Positions 34,884 through 44,226 of a stretch of DNA of 64,000 nt are shown in pieces (position 1 is the stretch's first letter; the number at the start of each line of letters is the position of its first letter). The DNA is from Lachnospiraceae bacterium (GTDB lineage Bacteria; Bacillota; Clostridia; Lachnospirales; Lachnospiraceae): contig JAFVCL010000035.1 of NCBI GenBank assembly GCA_017479285.1, forward strand, positions 1 through 64,000, given 5' to 3'. Below the pieces are notes generated by a model. It saw only the letters and a program-made list of their open reading frames with translations, had not been told where the DNA came from and did no database searches. A program made the position numbers and the translations under genes.

Positions 34884-36284
34884 ATGATAGGTAATGACAG
34901 ATATGAGGTAAAGCCCATACAAGGAAAGACCGGAACAAATCCGATAGAGGTCTGTGTCCCGGGCTCAAAGAGCATCACAAACAGAGCGCTTTTGATCGCT
35001 GCCCTGGCAAAAGGAGAGACCCGTCTTTCAGGTGTCCTGTTTTCGGACGATTCGAGGAATTTTCTTGAATGCGTAAAAAAACTGGGGATAGAAACCGTGG
35101 TAAATGAGAAGGACAGGACAGTCCTTATCAAAGGCTGCGGAGGAGATATTCCGGAAAAGGAGGCTTATCTTTATGTCGGAAGCGCCGGAACCGCCGCAAG
35201 ATTTCTGACTGCTGTCCTGGGACTTGGCAGTGGCATTTACCATATGGATGCCTCCGAACAGATGCGGAAAAGACCGATGGCGCCGCTGCTTGACTCCCTT
35301 AAGGAATTGGGATGCGAGGTCATATACGAGGGCGAGGAGGGTCATTTTCCCTTTACGCTTAAGGCAAACGGTTTTTCCAGAGACAGCATTGAAATCAATA
35401 TCGATTCAAGCTCCCAGTTTTTGAGCGCACTTTTAATAGCATCCGTTCTCAAAAAAGATTCCTTCAGCGTTGATGTGCAGGGAAAGCACGGAATGGCTTA
35501 TATTGACATGACGGTTAGGATGATGGAGCAGTTCGGGGTAAAATGCGGGAGGGAGCAGGCTCCCGGCGGAGGAAAGGAGGGACTCCGCTTTACGATACCG
35601 GGAGAGCAGAGCTATACCGGAAGGGATTATTACATAGAGCCCGATGCCTCTGCCGCCGCGTATTTCTATGCGATGTGCCCCCTGCTTAGCGTTCCTGTAC
35701 GCGTGGAGGGAGTCTGTTTTGATTCGCTCCAGGGGGATGTGGAGTTTATACATATCCTCGAAAAGATGGGCTGCAGGGTGGAGGACGGAAACAGTAAGCC
35801 GGAGTGCGAGGGCAAAGGAAACCCGGACAAAAAAAGTCCGGAAAGCCACGGAAGTAAAGGGATTTGTCTGCTTCCGCCGAAAAACGGCAGTTTTAACGGG
35901 ATAACAGTCGATATGTCATCCTGTTCCGACCAGACCATAACTCTTTCCGCCATCGCCCCCTTTGCCGAAACGACCACGAAAATAACCGGAATCGGTCATA
36001 TAAGACTCCAGGAGAGTGACAGACTTACCGCGATAGTTACAGAGCTTGGAAAACTCGGGATAAGGACGGAGCATGACGAAGACAGTATAACGATCCATCC
36101 CGGCAGTCCGAGGCCCGGTGAGGTTGAAACCTATGAGGATCATCGTATGGCCATGGGATTTTCACTCATAGGACTGCGCGCCGGGGGGATAGTCATAAAG
36201 GATCCCGCATGCTGTAAAAAGACCTTTGAGAACTATTTTGATAAGCTTGATGAGGTGATCAGGAAGATAAGTGAGGCAAAATGA
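34884..36284 (+). CDS. aroA: 5-enolpyruvylshikimate-3-phosphate synthase (3-phosphoshikimate 1-carboxyvinyltransferase)
   Basis: 466 residues, slightly long. Sixth step of the shikimate pathway. Motifs: CVPGSKSITNRALLIAALAKGETRL near the start, GSAGTAARFLTAVLGLG, DASEQMRKRPMAPLLDSL, SSQFLSALLIA, and the C-terminal RLQESDRLTAI, then YEDHRMAMGFSLIGLRAGGI and PACCKKTFENYF. An insertion around residues 295-330 (Lys/Gly/Ser/Glu rich) explains the extra length. AAGGAAG lies 7 bases before ATG. Confidence 0.97.
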   Translation: MIGNDRYEVKPIQGKTGTNPIEVCVPGSKSITNRALLIAALAKGETRLSGVLFSDDSRNFLECVKKLGIETVVNEKDRTVLIKGCGGDIPEKEAYLYVGSAGTAARFLTAVLGLGSGIYHMDASEQMRKRPMAPLLDSLKELGCEVIYEGEEGHFPFTLKANGFSRDSIEINIDSSSQFLSALLIASVLKKDSFSVDVQGKHGMAYIDMTVRMMEQFGVKCGREQAPGGGKEGLRFTIPGEQSYTGRDYYIEPDASAAAYFYAMCPLLSVPVRVEGVCFDSLQGDVEFIHILEKMGCRVEDGNSKPECEGKGNPDKKSPESHGSKGICLLPPKNGSFNGITVDMSSCSDQTITLSAIAPFAETTTKITGIGHIRLQESDRLTAIVTELGKLGIRTEHDEDSITIHPGSPRPGEVETYEDHRMAMGFSLIGLRAGGIVIKDPACCKKTFENYFDKLDEVIRKISEAK

Positions 36285-36295
36285 GCAAATAATTC

Positions 36296-36324
36296 TTGAC
36301 AAAAAACACACCTTAACCTAAGAT
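36296..36324 (+). promoter_or_regulatory. Promoter of the valS T-box leader
   Basis: Consensus TTGACA at 36296-36301 and TAAGAT at 36319-36324 with exactly 17 bases between. The transcript would start near 36331 and give a leader of about 335 bases before valS. Confidence 0.75.
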
Positions 36325-36330
36325 AAGGGA

Positions 36331-36618
36331 TATTAAATAATAAACATGGTGATGACGAAGAGGAGTATGTAAAAGTTACCTGACAGAGAAGGAAGTCTGA
36401 AGGCTGAGAGCTTCCCCGGGGAGAGTTACAGAAGGTAGCTTCCGAGCCGGAAGGTGAAAAAGGGTGGAAGGATGTTTTGAAAACACCAGTTATTTCCATC
36501 AACTCAGCTTTCCCGTCCATCCACGAAACGGTGTAATGAGGCAGAGGATTTCTGCGAACAAAGGTGGTACAGCGTTATAGACGCCCTTTGGACTTAAAAG
36601 GTCCGAAGGGCTTTTTTT
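36331..36618 (+). promoter_or_regulatory. T-box riboswitch controlling valS
   Basis: A leader typical of T-box regulators of aminoacyl-tRNA synthetase genes. Stem I contains the AG-bulge region (GAAGTCTGAAGGCTGAGAG). The conserved T-box core is AGGTGGTACAGCG at 36562-36574, pairing through GGTGG with the tRNA acceptor end. An intrinsic terminator follows. The specifier is most likely GTA (Val) at 36435-36437, but GGT (36434-36436) overlaps it and would fit the GAA-xyz-A context; the valS gene downstream favours valine. Uncharged tRNA-Val would prevent termination. Confidence 0.93.
36583..36618 (+). terminator. Intrinsic terminator of the valS T-box
   Basis: GCCCTTTGGAC (36583-36593) pairs with GTCCGAAGGGC (36601-36611) with one G-U pair, loop of 7 bases, then seven Ts (36612-36618). 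The antiterminator would pair the T-box core with the left arm. Confidence 0.9.
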
Positions 36619-36665
36619 CCGGATAAACAGATAAAGAGTAACCACACGCGTCATAGGAGGTTAAA

Positions 36666-39344
36666 ATGGCTAAGGAACTCGCAAAAACCTACGATCCAAA
36701 AGGAATCGAGGACAGAATCTATCAAAAGTGGCTTGATAAAAAGTATTTCCACGCGGAGGTCGATCATTCAAAGACTCCCTTTACAATAGTTATCCCGCCG
36801 CCGAACATCACCGGACAGCTCCACATGGGACATGCCCTTGACAATACCATGCAGGATATTCTTATCCGCTGGAAGCGGATGCAGGGCTACAATGCCCTCT
36901 GGCAGCCCGGAACGGACCATGCTTCCATAGCTACCGAGGTAAAGATAATTGAGACCCTCAAGAAGGAGGGAATCGATAAAAACGAGCTCGGGCGCGAGGG
37001 CTTCCTTAAGCGTGCATGGGAGTGGAAAAAGGAATACGGCGGACGCATCGTATCCCAGCTTAAAAAGATGGGCTCCTCCTGCGATTGGGACAGGGAGCGT
37101 TTTACAATGGACGAGGGCTGCAACAGGGCGGTTACCGAGGTCTTTGTAAAGATGCACGAAAAAGGCTACATCTACAAGGGCTCAAGGATCATAAACTGGT
37201 GTCCCGTATGTAATACTTCCATTTCCGACGCGGAGGTTGAGTACGAGGAGCAGGCGGGCCATTTCTGGCATATAAAGTATCCCCTTATCGACGAAACCAC
37301 AGGGGAGCCCTCAAAGACGGAATTCCTCACCTTTGCGACAACCCGCCCCGAGACAATGCTCGGAGATACCGCGGTGGCAATTCACCCCGATGATGAGAGA
37401 TACACACATCTCCACGGCCGCAGGGTAATGCTGCCTCTTATGAACAGGATTATCCCCATTGTGGAGGATACATATGTAGACCGTGAATTCGGAACAGGTG
37501 TTGTTAAGATCACTCCCGCCCATGACCCCAACGACTTTGAGGTTGGAAAGCGTCATGACCTGCCTATCATCAATATAATGAACGACGATGCCACCATCAA
37601 CAAAAACGGCGGCAAGTTCGAGGGAATGGACCGCTATGAGGCGCGTGAGGCGATAGTTAAGGAGCTTGATGAGGCAGGGCTCCTTGTAAAGATCGAGGAC
37701 CATGTACATAATGTAGGAACCCATGACCGCTGCAAGACCACCATCGAACCGCTTGTTAAAGAACAGTGGTTTGTGAAGATGGACGAGCTTATAAAGCCTG
37801 CAAGGGAAGCAGTTAAGAAGGGAGAGATCCGTCTTATCCCCGAGCGCATGGAGAAAAACTACTTCAACTGGACAGATAACATCCGTGACTGGTGTATAAG
37901 CCGCCAGCTCTGGTGGGGACACAGGATACCCGCATATTACTGTCAGGACTGCGGCGAGACCGTTGTTTCAAGGGAGAAACCTACGACCTGCCCCAAGTGC
38001 GGCGGTAACCACTTTGAGCAGGATCCCGATACTCTTGATACATGGTTTTCATCCGCGCTCTGGCCCTTCGAGACCTTCGGATGGCCGGATAATACCGAGG
38101 ATCTTAAGTATTTTTATCCCACGGATGTCCTTGTTACCGGATACGATATCATTTTCTTCTGGGTTATAAGGATGATCTTCTCCGGATACGAGCACATGGG
38201 AGAAAATCCTTTTAAGACGGTTCTTTTCCACGGCCTTGTAAGAGACAGCCAGGGAAGAAAGATGAGTAAGTCCCTCGGAAACGGAATCGACCCTCTTGAG
38301 ATAATAGACAAGTACGGCGCGGATGCCCTGAGACTTACGCTTATAACCGGAAATGCTCCCGGAAACGATATGCGTTTCTACTATGAGCGTGTGGAAAACA
38401 GCCGTAATTTTGCAAATAAAGTCTGGAATGCCACAAGATTCATTATGATGAACATCGACCAGGCGGCGGAAAAGTCCGGGCTTACGGTTCATGAGCCCGA
38501 CGAAAACGAGCTCCTGCCCGTAGATAAGTGGATCCTTTCAAAGCTCAACACCCTTGTGAGGGATGTTACCGAGAATATGGACAATTTCGAGCTTGGAATC
38601 GCCGTACAGAAGGTTTACGACTTTATCTGGGATGAGTTCTGCGACTGGTACATCGAGATGGTTAAGCCCCGTCTTTACAGCACGGACGATACCTCAAGCC
38701 AGAACGCGGCGCTTTGGACTCTTAAGACCGTTCTTATCGACGCGCTTAAGCTTCTCCATCCTTATATGCCTTTTATAACAGAGGAGATCTTCTGCAACAT
38801 CCAGGACGAGGAGGAATCCATAATGATAAGCCCCTGGCCCGAATACAGCGAGTCAAGGAACTATGAGCGCGAGGAGCACGACATAGAGCTTATTAAGGAG
38901 GCCGTAAGGGGAGTAAGAAACATCCGCACGGAAATGAATGTACCGCCCAGCAGAAAGGCAGCTGTCTTTGTGGTAAGCGAGGATGAGGCTGTGAGAAATA
39001 CCTTTACTGAGGGTAAGCTTTTCTTCGCAAGTCTCGCGTTCGCCAATGAGGTTGTGGTTCAGAGTGACAAGTCCGGCATTGCGGATGATGCGGTATCAAT
39101 CGTTATCCCTGGGGCAACACTCTATATTCCTTTTGCTGAGCTTGTTGATATCGAGAAGGAAAAGCAGCGCCTTATGAAAGAGCAGGAACGCCTGAATTCC
39201 GAGATAGCACGCTCCAACGGAATGCTAAATAACGAGCGTTTTGTTTCAAAGGCACCCGCCGAGAAGGTTGCGGAAGAAAAAGCTAAACTTGAAAAGTACA
39301 CACAGATGCTCGAGCAGGTTAAGGAAAGGCTTGCAAGCCTTTAA
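36666..39344 (+). CDS. valS: Valyl-tRNA synthetase
   Basis: 892 residues, class-I synthetase. [16 protein letters not shown] holds the HIGH motif (HMGH), [16 protein letters not shown] a zinc-type segment, [14 protein letters not shown] the editing domain, FWVIRM a core region, and [13 protein letters not shown] the KMSKS motif. A C-terminal coiled coil ([20 protein letters not shown], about 825-892) is the usual ValRS tRNA-binding arm. GGAGG lies 6 bases before ATG. Controlled by the T-box leader immediately upstream. Confidence 0.99.
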   Translation: MAKELAKTYDPKGIEDRIYQKWLDKKYFHAEVDHSKTPFTIVIPPPNITGQLHMGHALDNTMQDILIRWKRMQGYNALWQPGTDHASIATEVKIIETLKKEGIDKNELGREGFLKRAWEWKKEYGGRIVSQLKKMGSSCDWDRERFTMDEGCNRAVTEVFVKMHEKGYIYKGSRIINWCPVCNTSISDAEVEYEEQAGHFWHIKYPLIDETTGEPSKTEFLTFATTRPETMLGDTAVAIHPDDERYTHLHGRRVMLPLMNRIIPIVEDTYVDREFGTGVVKITPAHDPNDFEVGKRHDLPIINIMNDDATINKNGGKFEGMDRYEAREAIVKELDEAGLLVKIEDHVHNVGTHDRCKTTIEPLVKEQWFVKMDELIKPAREAVKKGEIRLIPERMEKNYFNWTDNIRDWCISRQLWWGHRIPAYYCQDCGETVVSREKPTTCPKCGGNHFEQDPDTLDTWFSSALWPFETFGWPDNTEDLKYFYPTDVLVTGYDIIFFWVIRMIFSGYEHMGENPFKTVLFHGLVRDSQGRKMSKSLGNGIDPLEIIDKYGADALRLTLITGNAPGNDMRFYYERVENSRNFANKVWNATRFIMMNIDQAAEKSGLTVHEPDENELLPVDKWILSKLNTLVRDVTENMDNFELGIAVQKVYDFIWDEFCDWYIEMVKPRLYSTDDTSSQNAALWTLKTVLIDALKLLHPYMPFITEEIFCNIQDEEESIMISPWPEYSESRNYEREEHDIELIKEAVRGVRNIRTEMNVPPSRKAAVFVVSEDEAVRNTFTEGKLFFASLAFANEVVVQSDKSGIADDAVSIVIPGATLYIPFAELVDIEKEKQRLMKEQERLNSEIARSNGMLNNERFVSKAPAEKVAEEKAKLEKYTQMLEQVKERLASL

Positions 39345-39356
39345 ATAACATTAACT

Positions 39357-40706
39357 ATGGTTAAGAAAAGCATTAAAAATTTTAAGGAAGCGGAGGGGTA
39401 TCTTTATGATATCCCCCGTTTTACATCTAAGCACGGGATCGAAGAGACGAAGGTGTTTCTTGAAAAGCTGGGAAGCCCGGACCTCTCCATGAAGATCATC
39501 CATGTTGCCGGGACTAACGGAAAGGGGTCTGTCTGTGCCTATCTTGACAGCGTCCTTAGAAAGGCGGGGCTTAAGGTCGGCCTTTTTACTTCGCCCCATC
39601 TTGTAGATATATGCGAGAGGTTCAGGATAAACGGGGAAAACATATCCTATGGGGAGTTTTACTCGGAATTTATAAATATCTACGATAGCCTTGACTGGGA
39701 GGCGATCGAAAAGGATAAGCCCGGTGCATACCACCCGACCTTTTTTGAGTTTCTCTTTTTTATGGCGATGGAGCTGTTTAAGAAGGCGGGAGTGGAGTGG
39801 TGCATACTCGAGACGGGACTGGGGGGACTGCTGGATGCGACAAACAGCGTTCACACCAAGGAGGCTGCGGTAATAACCAGGATAGATCTTGACCACATGG
39901 AATATCTCGGAAATACAAAAGCTGAGATAGCAGTCCAGAAGGCGGGGATAATCGGGAGCGGTAAGCCTTATGTATACGGCGATTTTGTTCCGGAGGCGTC
40001 CAGTGCCATTATTTCCGAGGCGGAGAAAAAGGGTGAGGGAAAGGCTTATGCGGCAGGTCCCGCAAATATTAAAGTTTTACAAAATTTGCCCGAACGAGTT
40101 GATTTTTGTCTTGTAGACGGATATTATAAAAATGTATATTTATGTTTAGATACGATTGCTTCTTATCAGGCAGAAAACGCCTCCCTTGCGGTCAAGGCAA
40201 TCGAGGCGGCGGGACTTGAAACCGTTGTCACCCCGGAAATCCTAAAAGAAGGTCTTATGGAATGCCACTGGGCCGGGAGGATGGAGGAGGTGCTTGAGGG
40301 AGTTTATGTTGACGGGGCCCATAACCCTGACGGCATAAGGGCATTCCTTGATACGGTCGCTAAGGACAAAGAGGGTACTAAAAGGATACTCGTCTTTGGC
40401 GTAGTGGGAGATAAGGACTATTCCGGGATGATAGGGGAAATCGCACGGAGCGGTTATTTTGAGTCCGTGCTCGTAACGCCGCTTAAAACCGGAAGAAGTG
40501 CCGATGTGGGGAGTATTGCCGGAGTTTTTGCGGGCTGCGGAATGAAAACGGAAGTTTTTCAGGACTCCGTAAAGGCACTTAAAGAAGCGATTAAGAAAAA
40601 GAAGGATATCGAAAAGGACGCGCCGGAAAGATTTCCGGGCGTCAGAATATATATTACAGGCAGCTTATATCTTGTCGGAGAGATAAAAGAATATGTTGAA
40701 TTTTGA
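39357..40706 (+). CDS. folC: Bifunctional folylpolyglutamate synthase / dihydrofolate synthase
   Basis: 449 residues. Mur-ligase-like enzyme. The P-loop is VAGTNGKGSVCAYLDSVLRKAG, then FTSPHLVDICERF, LETGLGGLLDATN, and AVITRIDLDHMEYLGNT. The C-terminal domain has GAHNPDGIRAFLDTV. It adds glutamate to tetrahydrofolate and may also make dihydrofolate from dihydropteroate. ATG is 12 bases after valS. Its end overlaps the 57-residue gene by 14 bases. Confidence 0.95.
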   Translation: MVKKSIKNFKEAEGYLYDIPRFTSKHGIEETKVFLEKLGSPDLSMKIIHVAGTNGKGSVCAYLDSVLRKAGLKVGLFTSPHLVDICERFRINGENISYGEFYSEFINIYDSLDWEAIEKDKPGAYHPTFFEFLFFMAMELFKKAGVEWCILETGLGGLLDATNSVHTKEAAVITRIDLDHMEYLGNTKAEIAVQKAGIIGSGKPYVYGDFVPEASSAIISEAEKKGEGKAYAAGPANIKVLQNLPERVDFCLVDGYYKNVYLCLDTIASYQAENASLAVKAIEAAGLETVVTPEILKEGLMECHWAGRMEEVLEGVYVDGAHNPDGIRAFLDTVAKDKEGTKRILVFGVVGDKDYSGMIGEIARSGYFESVLVTPLKTGRSADVGSIAGVFAGCGMKTEVFQDSVKALKEAIKKKKDIEKDAPERFPGVRIYITGSLYLVGEIKEYVEF

Positions 40707-40866
40707 AGAAGAACTTAAAAAATTCCATCCCAGCGTAGAGGTTGACGAACTCGAGGAAACGGTGTATGCCCTTGATCTTACCGACGCGGCCGATATGCTT
40801 GTGGGTATGATGAAAGATACGGAAGAACAGCCAGACAGCACCCCTACACCTACACCGTTTCAATAG
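40693..40866 (+). CDS. Small 57-residue acidic protein between folC and the TPR protein
   Basis: Frame from ATG 40693 to TAG 40866, overlapping the last 14 bases of folC. Reads MLNFEEELKKFHPSVEV, then a helical DELEETVYALDLTDAADMLVGMM-type stretch and ends in a Pro/Thr tail. GGAGAG lies about 10 bases before the ATG. No family is recognised. The spacing, ribosome site and coding-like codons between two real genes support a genuine gene; the next gene starts 12 bases after it. Confidence 0.6.
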   Translation: MLNFEEELKKFHPSVEVDELEETVYALDLTDAADMLVGMMKDTEEQPDSTPTPTPFQ

Positions 40867-40878
40867 AGGTATCCGAAT

Positions 40879-42285
40879 ATGTTTTGCTATAATTGTGGAA
40901 ACCTTCTTGCGGAATATGATTTTTGTCCATCCTGCGGCTCGGACGTAAAGATGTACAAAAAGATAATATATACATCCAACCGTTTTTACAACGAGGGTCT
41001 CGAGAAGGCTAAAGTAAGGGATCTGTCCGGAGCGGTCGTGTGCCTGCGCCAGAGCCTTAAATTTGACAAAAACAATATAGATGCGAGAAACCTTCTCGGA
41101 CTCATTTATTTCGAGCTGGGTGAGGTCGGGGCATCGTTAAGTGAATGGGTTATAAGCCAGAACATAAGGCCCGAAACAAATGTTGCCGTGGAGTATATAA
41201 AGCTCCTGCGATCCTCAAATTCAAGACTCGGGGATATGGATACGGCGGTGCAGAAGTACAATATCGCCTACAATTACTGTCTTCAGGACAGCAAGGATCT
41301 TGCCATAATCCAGATAAGAAGCGCTCTTTCAAAGAACAGGCAGTTTGCCAAGGCGCACCTTCTTCTCGGGTTACTTTATATGGACAAAGGCGATTGGGAG
41401 AAGGCGGATAATGAGATCAATGCCTGCCTTAAGATCGACCGTGGAAACACTCTTGCTCTTGCTTATCAAAGCGAGATAGACAGAATGCTTGAGCCCGAGG
41501 AGGGAGAGAAAAAGAACAGCCGCAGAAACACAAAAGAGGCGATAAGAGTCCAGCGGGACGACGATTTTATAATACAGCCTCCCAATGTAAGGGAGCCGAG
41601 AAATTCGGGAATAGGTACGATAGTAAACATTCTTATCGGACTGGTGCTCGGAGCGGCTGCGGTGTACTTCCTTATCGTACCTGCAAGGGTTGCCAGAGTT
41701 AACAGCGAGGCACAGGAGAATATCAAAGAGATCGGTAACCAGAAAGATATGCTCAATTCGACGATCCAGGAGCTTGAGAACCGCATAGAATCGCTTACGA
41801 GGGATAATGAGACTCTTGAAAATGTCATAGAGAGCTATTCGGGCGACAACGGAACCATGAGCGAGTACGACAAGCTTGTCCGGGTGGCTACGGATTATCT
41901 CATCAATGCCGACAGCGGAGTGGCCGCCCAGTCCCTTGACGAGATAAGGGATTCCGTGGATGCTTCCACTATGTCCGAAGCATACAATGAACTTTACGAT
42001 GCGCTTCTTTCCGTCATCGGTCCCGAGGTTGCGGGTACCTATTACGATGAGGGTATGGCCGCATATCATGCGGAGAACTATGAGACCGCCATCGAGAGGC
42101 TTTCAAAGGCATCATATTACGACAAGACCAACGCCGATGCGCTCTTTACTCTCGGAAATGCTTACAGACTTCTGGGCAATTACGACGAGGCCCGCTCGAT
42201 CTACGAGCAGGTTATCCAGACCTTCCCGGATACCGAGAGAGCGGCGAGAAGTGAACAGTATATAAAAGAAATAACTGCAGACTGA
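40879..42285 (+). CDS. Zinc-ribbon / TPR membrane protein
   Basis: 468 residues. A zinc ribbon at the start (CYNCGNLLAEYDFCPSCG) is followed by TPR-like repeats (about 35-210, cytoplasmic side). One membrane helix (about 252-272, ILIGLVLGAAAVYFLIV) comes next, then a coiled coil (AQENIKEIGNQKDMLNSTIQ onward) and a second TPR block to the end (ALFTLGNAYRLLGNYDEARSIYEQV). The zinc ribbon should lie inside and the C-terminal TPRs outside. Role unknown, perhaps scaffold for cell-envelope proteins; the GH25 lysozyme follows in the same operon. Confidence 0.88.
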   Translation: MFCYNCGNLLAEYDFCPSCGSDVKMYKKIIYTSNRFYNEGLEKAKVRDLSGAVVCLRQSLKFDKNNIDARNLLGLIYFELGEVGASLSEWVISQNIRPETNVAVEYIKLLRSSNSRLGDMDTAVQKYNIAYNYCLQDSKDLAIIQIRSALSKNRQFAKAHLLLGLLYMDKGDWEKADNEINACLKIDRGNTLALAYQSEIDRMLEPEEGEKKNSRRNTKEAIRVQRDDDFIIQPPNVREPRNSGIGTIVNILIGLVLGAAAVYFLIVPARVARVNSEAQENIKEIGNQKDMLNSTIQELENRIESLTRDNETLENVIESYSGDNGTMSEYDKLVRVATDYLINADSGVAAQSLDEIRDSVDASTMSEAYNELYDALLSVIGPEVAGTYYDEGMAAYHAENYETAIERLSKASYYDKTNADALFTLGNAYRLLGNYDEARSIYEQVIQTFPDTERAARSEQYIKEITAD

Positions 42286-42308
42286 CGACTAAAGGAGCCT
42301 GACAGACT

Positions 42309-43505
42309 ATGAACCTTCAGGATATTGATCTTGATAATGATCCGGATATTGACGAGGATGAAGCCGGGGAGGATGAACGCCCGGACACCGGGAAAAAAAG
42401 CCAGGTAAAGACGGGACGCGGAACAAGAGCGGCGCTGATTTTCTTTATTGTTATCGCCGCAGTGCTTCTGCTTTTTGTCGGACTGCTTATCCTTACCTTT
42501 ATGTCCGGCAGATACGAGGTTGTAAAGGAAGACGAGAACGGAGAGTTCCCGATATACACCAGGACGCAGGTCGAAGAAATGCTTGAGGAAGCGGGCGAGG
42601 ATGCGGAAGCGGCAAAAAACGAGGCCGTGGAAAATGCTTCCTCCGCTGCAAAGGCACAGGGTTATGCGGTCGGAAGAAACGACCTTTTGGACTTTATAAA
42701 GACGACTCTTTTATCGACGAATTCCTCCATAGAGACCTTCAGGCTGATCTATCCGGACTACCTTGTGGTGGTGAGCAACGCTGCATACCATTTTCTCCCG
42801 ATAAACAGGGAGCTTAAGCTGAGCACACTGGTACAGGACAGGATAAATGTGCTTGATTCCGGTGAAATACAGTATACGGACGAAGAGGGGAATGTCATAT
42901 CCCACAAGGGAATAGATGTATCCCAGTTCCAGGGAGATATCGACTGGCGCAGAGTAAAGGCGGACGGCGTTGAATTTGCCATAATCCGTTCGCATTACAG
43001 GGGCTACGGAACCGGAAGGCTTGTCGAGGACACAATGATAGACAAGAACCTTCAGGGAGCTTACGAGAACGGTATAAAGATGGGCGTGTATGTCTTCAGC
43101 CAGGCCATAACGGAGGCCGAGGCTATCGAGGAGGCGGACAGCGCGATAGCAAAGCTCGCTCCCTACGGAACCGGATACCCGATAGTTATGGATGTCGAGA
43201 GGGTTGCCGGAAAGAATCCCCGGATGGATGAGCTTACCCCCACCGAGAGAACCGATATGATCCTTGCGTTCTGCAAGAGAGTGGAGGATGCCGGATACAA
43301 GCCCATGGTATATTTCAACACCGAGATGGGCGCGCTTTATGTGGAAAACGAGAGACTCGAGGACATCCCCAAGTGGTATGCATGGTATGCCACATCCCTC
43401 TACTTCCCGTATAAATACGATATCTGGCAGTACAAGGATACCGGAAGGGTTGACGGAATATCCGGAAATGTTGACATGAATATCGGTTTGGAGCCTCTTT
43501 GGTAA
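42309..43505 (+). CDS. GH25 lysozyme (N-acetylmuramidase) with a membrane anchor
   Basis: 398 residues. An acidic cytoplasmic start (1-35), one membrane segment (about 38-62, AALIFFIVIAAVLLLFVGLLIL), an external linker to about 195, then a GH25 domain. Catalytic signatures are D203 in KGIDVSQFQGDIDW and D295-x-E297 in YPIVMDVERV. YDIWQYKDTGRVDGISGNVDMN is the usual C-terminal block. It cuts the glycan strand of peptidoglycan. Its membrane anchor and place next to the TPR protein suggest a cell-wall remodelling role, not a phage lysin. One base overlaps mntP. Confidence 0.94.
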   Translation: MNLQDIDLDNDPDIDEDEAGEDERPDTGKKSQVKTGRGTRAALIFFIVIAAVLLLFVGLLILTFMSGRYEVVKEDENGEFPIYTRTQVEEMLEEAGEDAEAAKNEAVENASSAAKAQGYAVGRNDLLDFIKTTLLSTNSSIETFRLIYPDYLVVVSNAAYHFLPINRELKLSTLVQDRINVLDSGEIQYTDEEGNVISHKGIDVSQFQGDIDWRRVKADGVEFAIIRSHYRGYGTGRLVEDTMIDKNLQGAYENGIKMGVYVFSQAITEAEAIEEADSAIAKLAPYGTGYPIVMDVERVAGKNPRMDELTPTERTDMILAFCKRVEDAGYKPMVYFNTEMGALYVENERLEDIPKWYAWYATSLYFPYKYDIWQYKDTGRVDGISGNVDMNIGLEPLW

Positions 43506-44185
43506 TGACTGCGGTTTTTTTTAACGGGATCAATTTAATATTTGTATTAAACAGTATGTTACTCGGAGCTGGGCTTGCGATGGATGCCTTTTCGGTATCT
43601 GTCGTAAACGGGCTCGGAGAACCTAAAATGAAGCCGGCAAGGATGATGTCCATTGCCGGCTGTTATGCTTTTTTCCAGTTTGCGATGCCTATGATCGGGT
43701 GGGTACTGGTAAGCTTTCTCGTAGGAACTTTTAAAACTCTTGAGATATTTATCCCCTGGATAGGCTTCCTGCTTCTGCTCTTTATCGGCGGAAAGATGGT
43801 ATTTGAGTCCGCAAGGGAATTGTATGCGGTAAGAAAGGGCAGGAAAACACCGAAAGCGGCAGCAGAAGAGCTCGTCTCGGAAGAAATGCCGGAACTAAGT
43901 AAAGCGAAAGCCTCAAGGCTGTCTTTTTCCGTTCTTTTAATGCAGGGAGTCGCAACCTCGATAGACGCCCTCTCCGTCGGCTTTACAACCGCGGGGCTCG
44001 GGGTTATGGCGGCCCTTCTTTCTTCGCTTATAATCGCAGCGGTAACCTTTGTTATCTGTATGGCGGGACTTAAGCTGGGCAAGCTTGCGGGAAAAAATCT
44101 CGGCCTCTACGCCGGGATCATCGGTGGTGTGATCCTTATCGGAATAGGGGTCGAGATACTTTTAAAGGGTCTTCTGATTAAATAA
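43505..44185 (+). CDS. mntP: Manganese efflux pump MntP
   Basis: 226 residues with six membrane segments. Start ATG 43505 overlaps the stop of the GH25 gene by one base; ATG 43556 is another option. Conserved features: AGLAMDAFSVSVVNGL with the metal-site aspartate, then GVATSIDALSVGFTTAGL, the second D. A loop with many charged residues (ARELYAVRKGRKTPK) separates the halves. Exports Mn2+ out of the cytoplasm. No mntR or yybP-ykoY riboswitch is seen upstream. Confidence 0.92.
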   Translation: MTAVFFNGINLIFVLNSMLLGAGLAMDAFSVSVVNGLGEPKMKPARMMSIAGCYAFFQFAMPMIGWVLVSFLVGTFKTLEIFIPWIGFLLLLFIGGKMVFESARELYAVRKGRKTPKAAAEELVSEEMPELSKAKASRLSFSVLLMQGVATSIDALSVGFTTAGLGVMAALLSSLIIAAVTFVICMAGLKLGKLAGKNLGLYAGIIGGVILIGIGVEILLKGLLIK

Positions 44186-44226
44186 CACGCATTATAATAG
44201 GGCGGAATAAGCAAAAGTCAAAGGCA

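Noticed and set aside
42309..43505. Prophage endolysin
   Set aside because: The GH25 protein has a membrane anchor and lies among housekeeping genes without phage structural genes.
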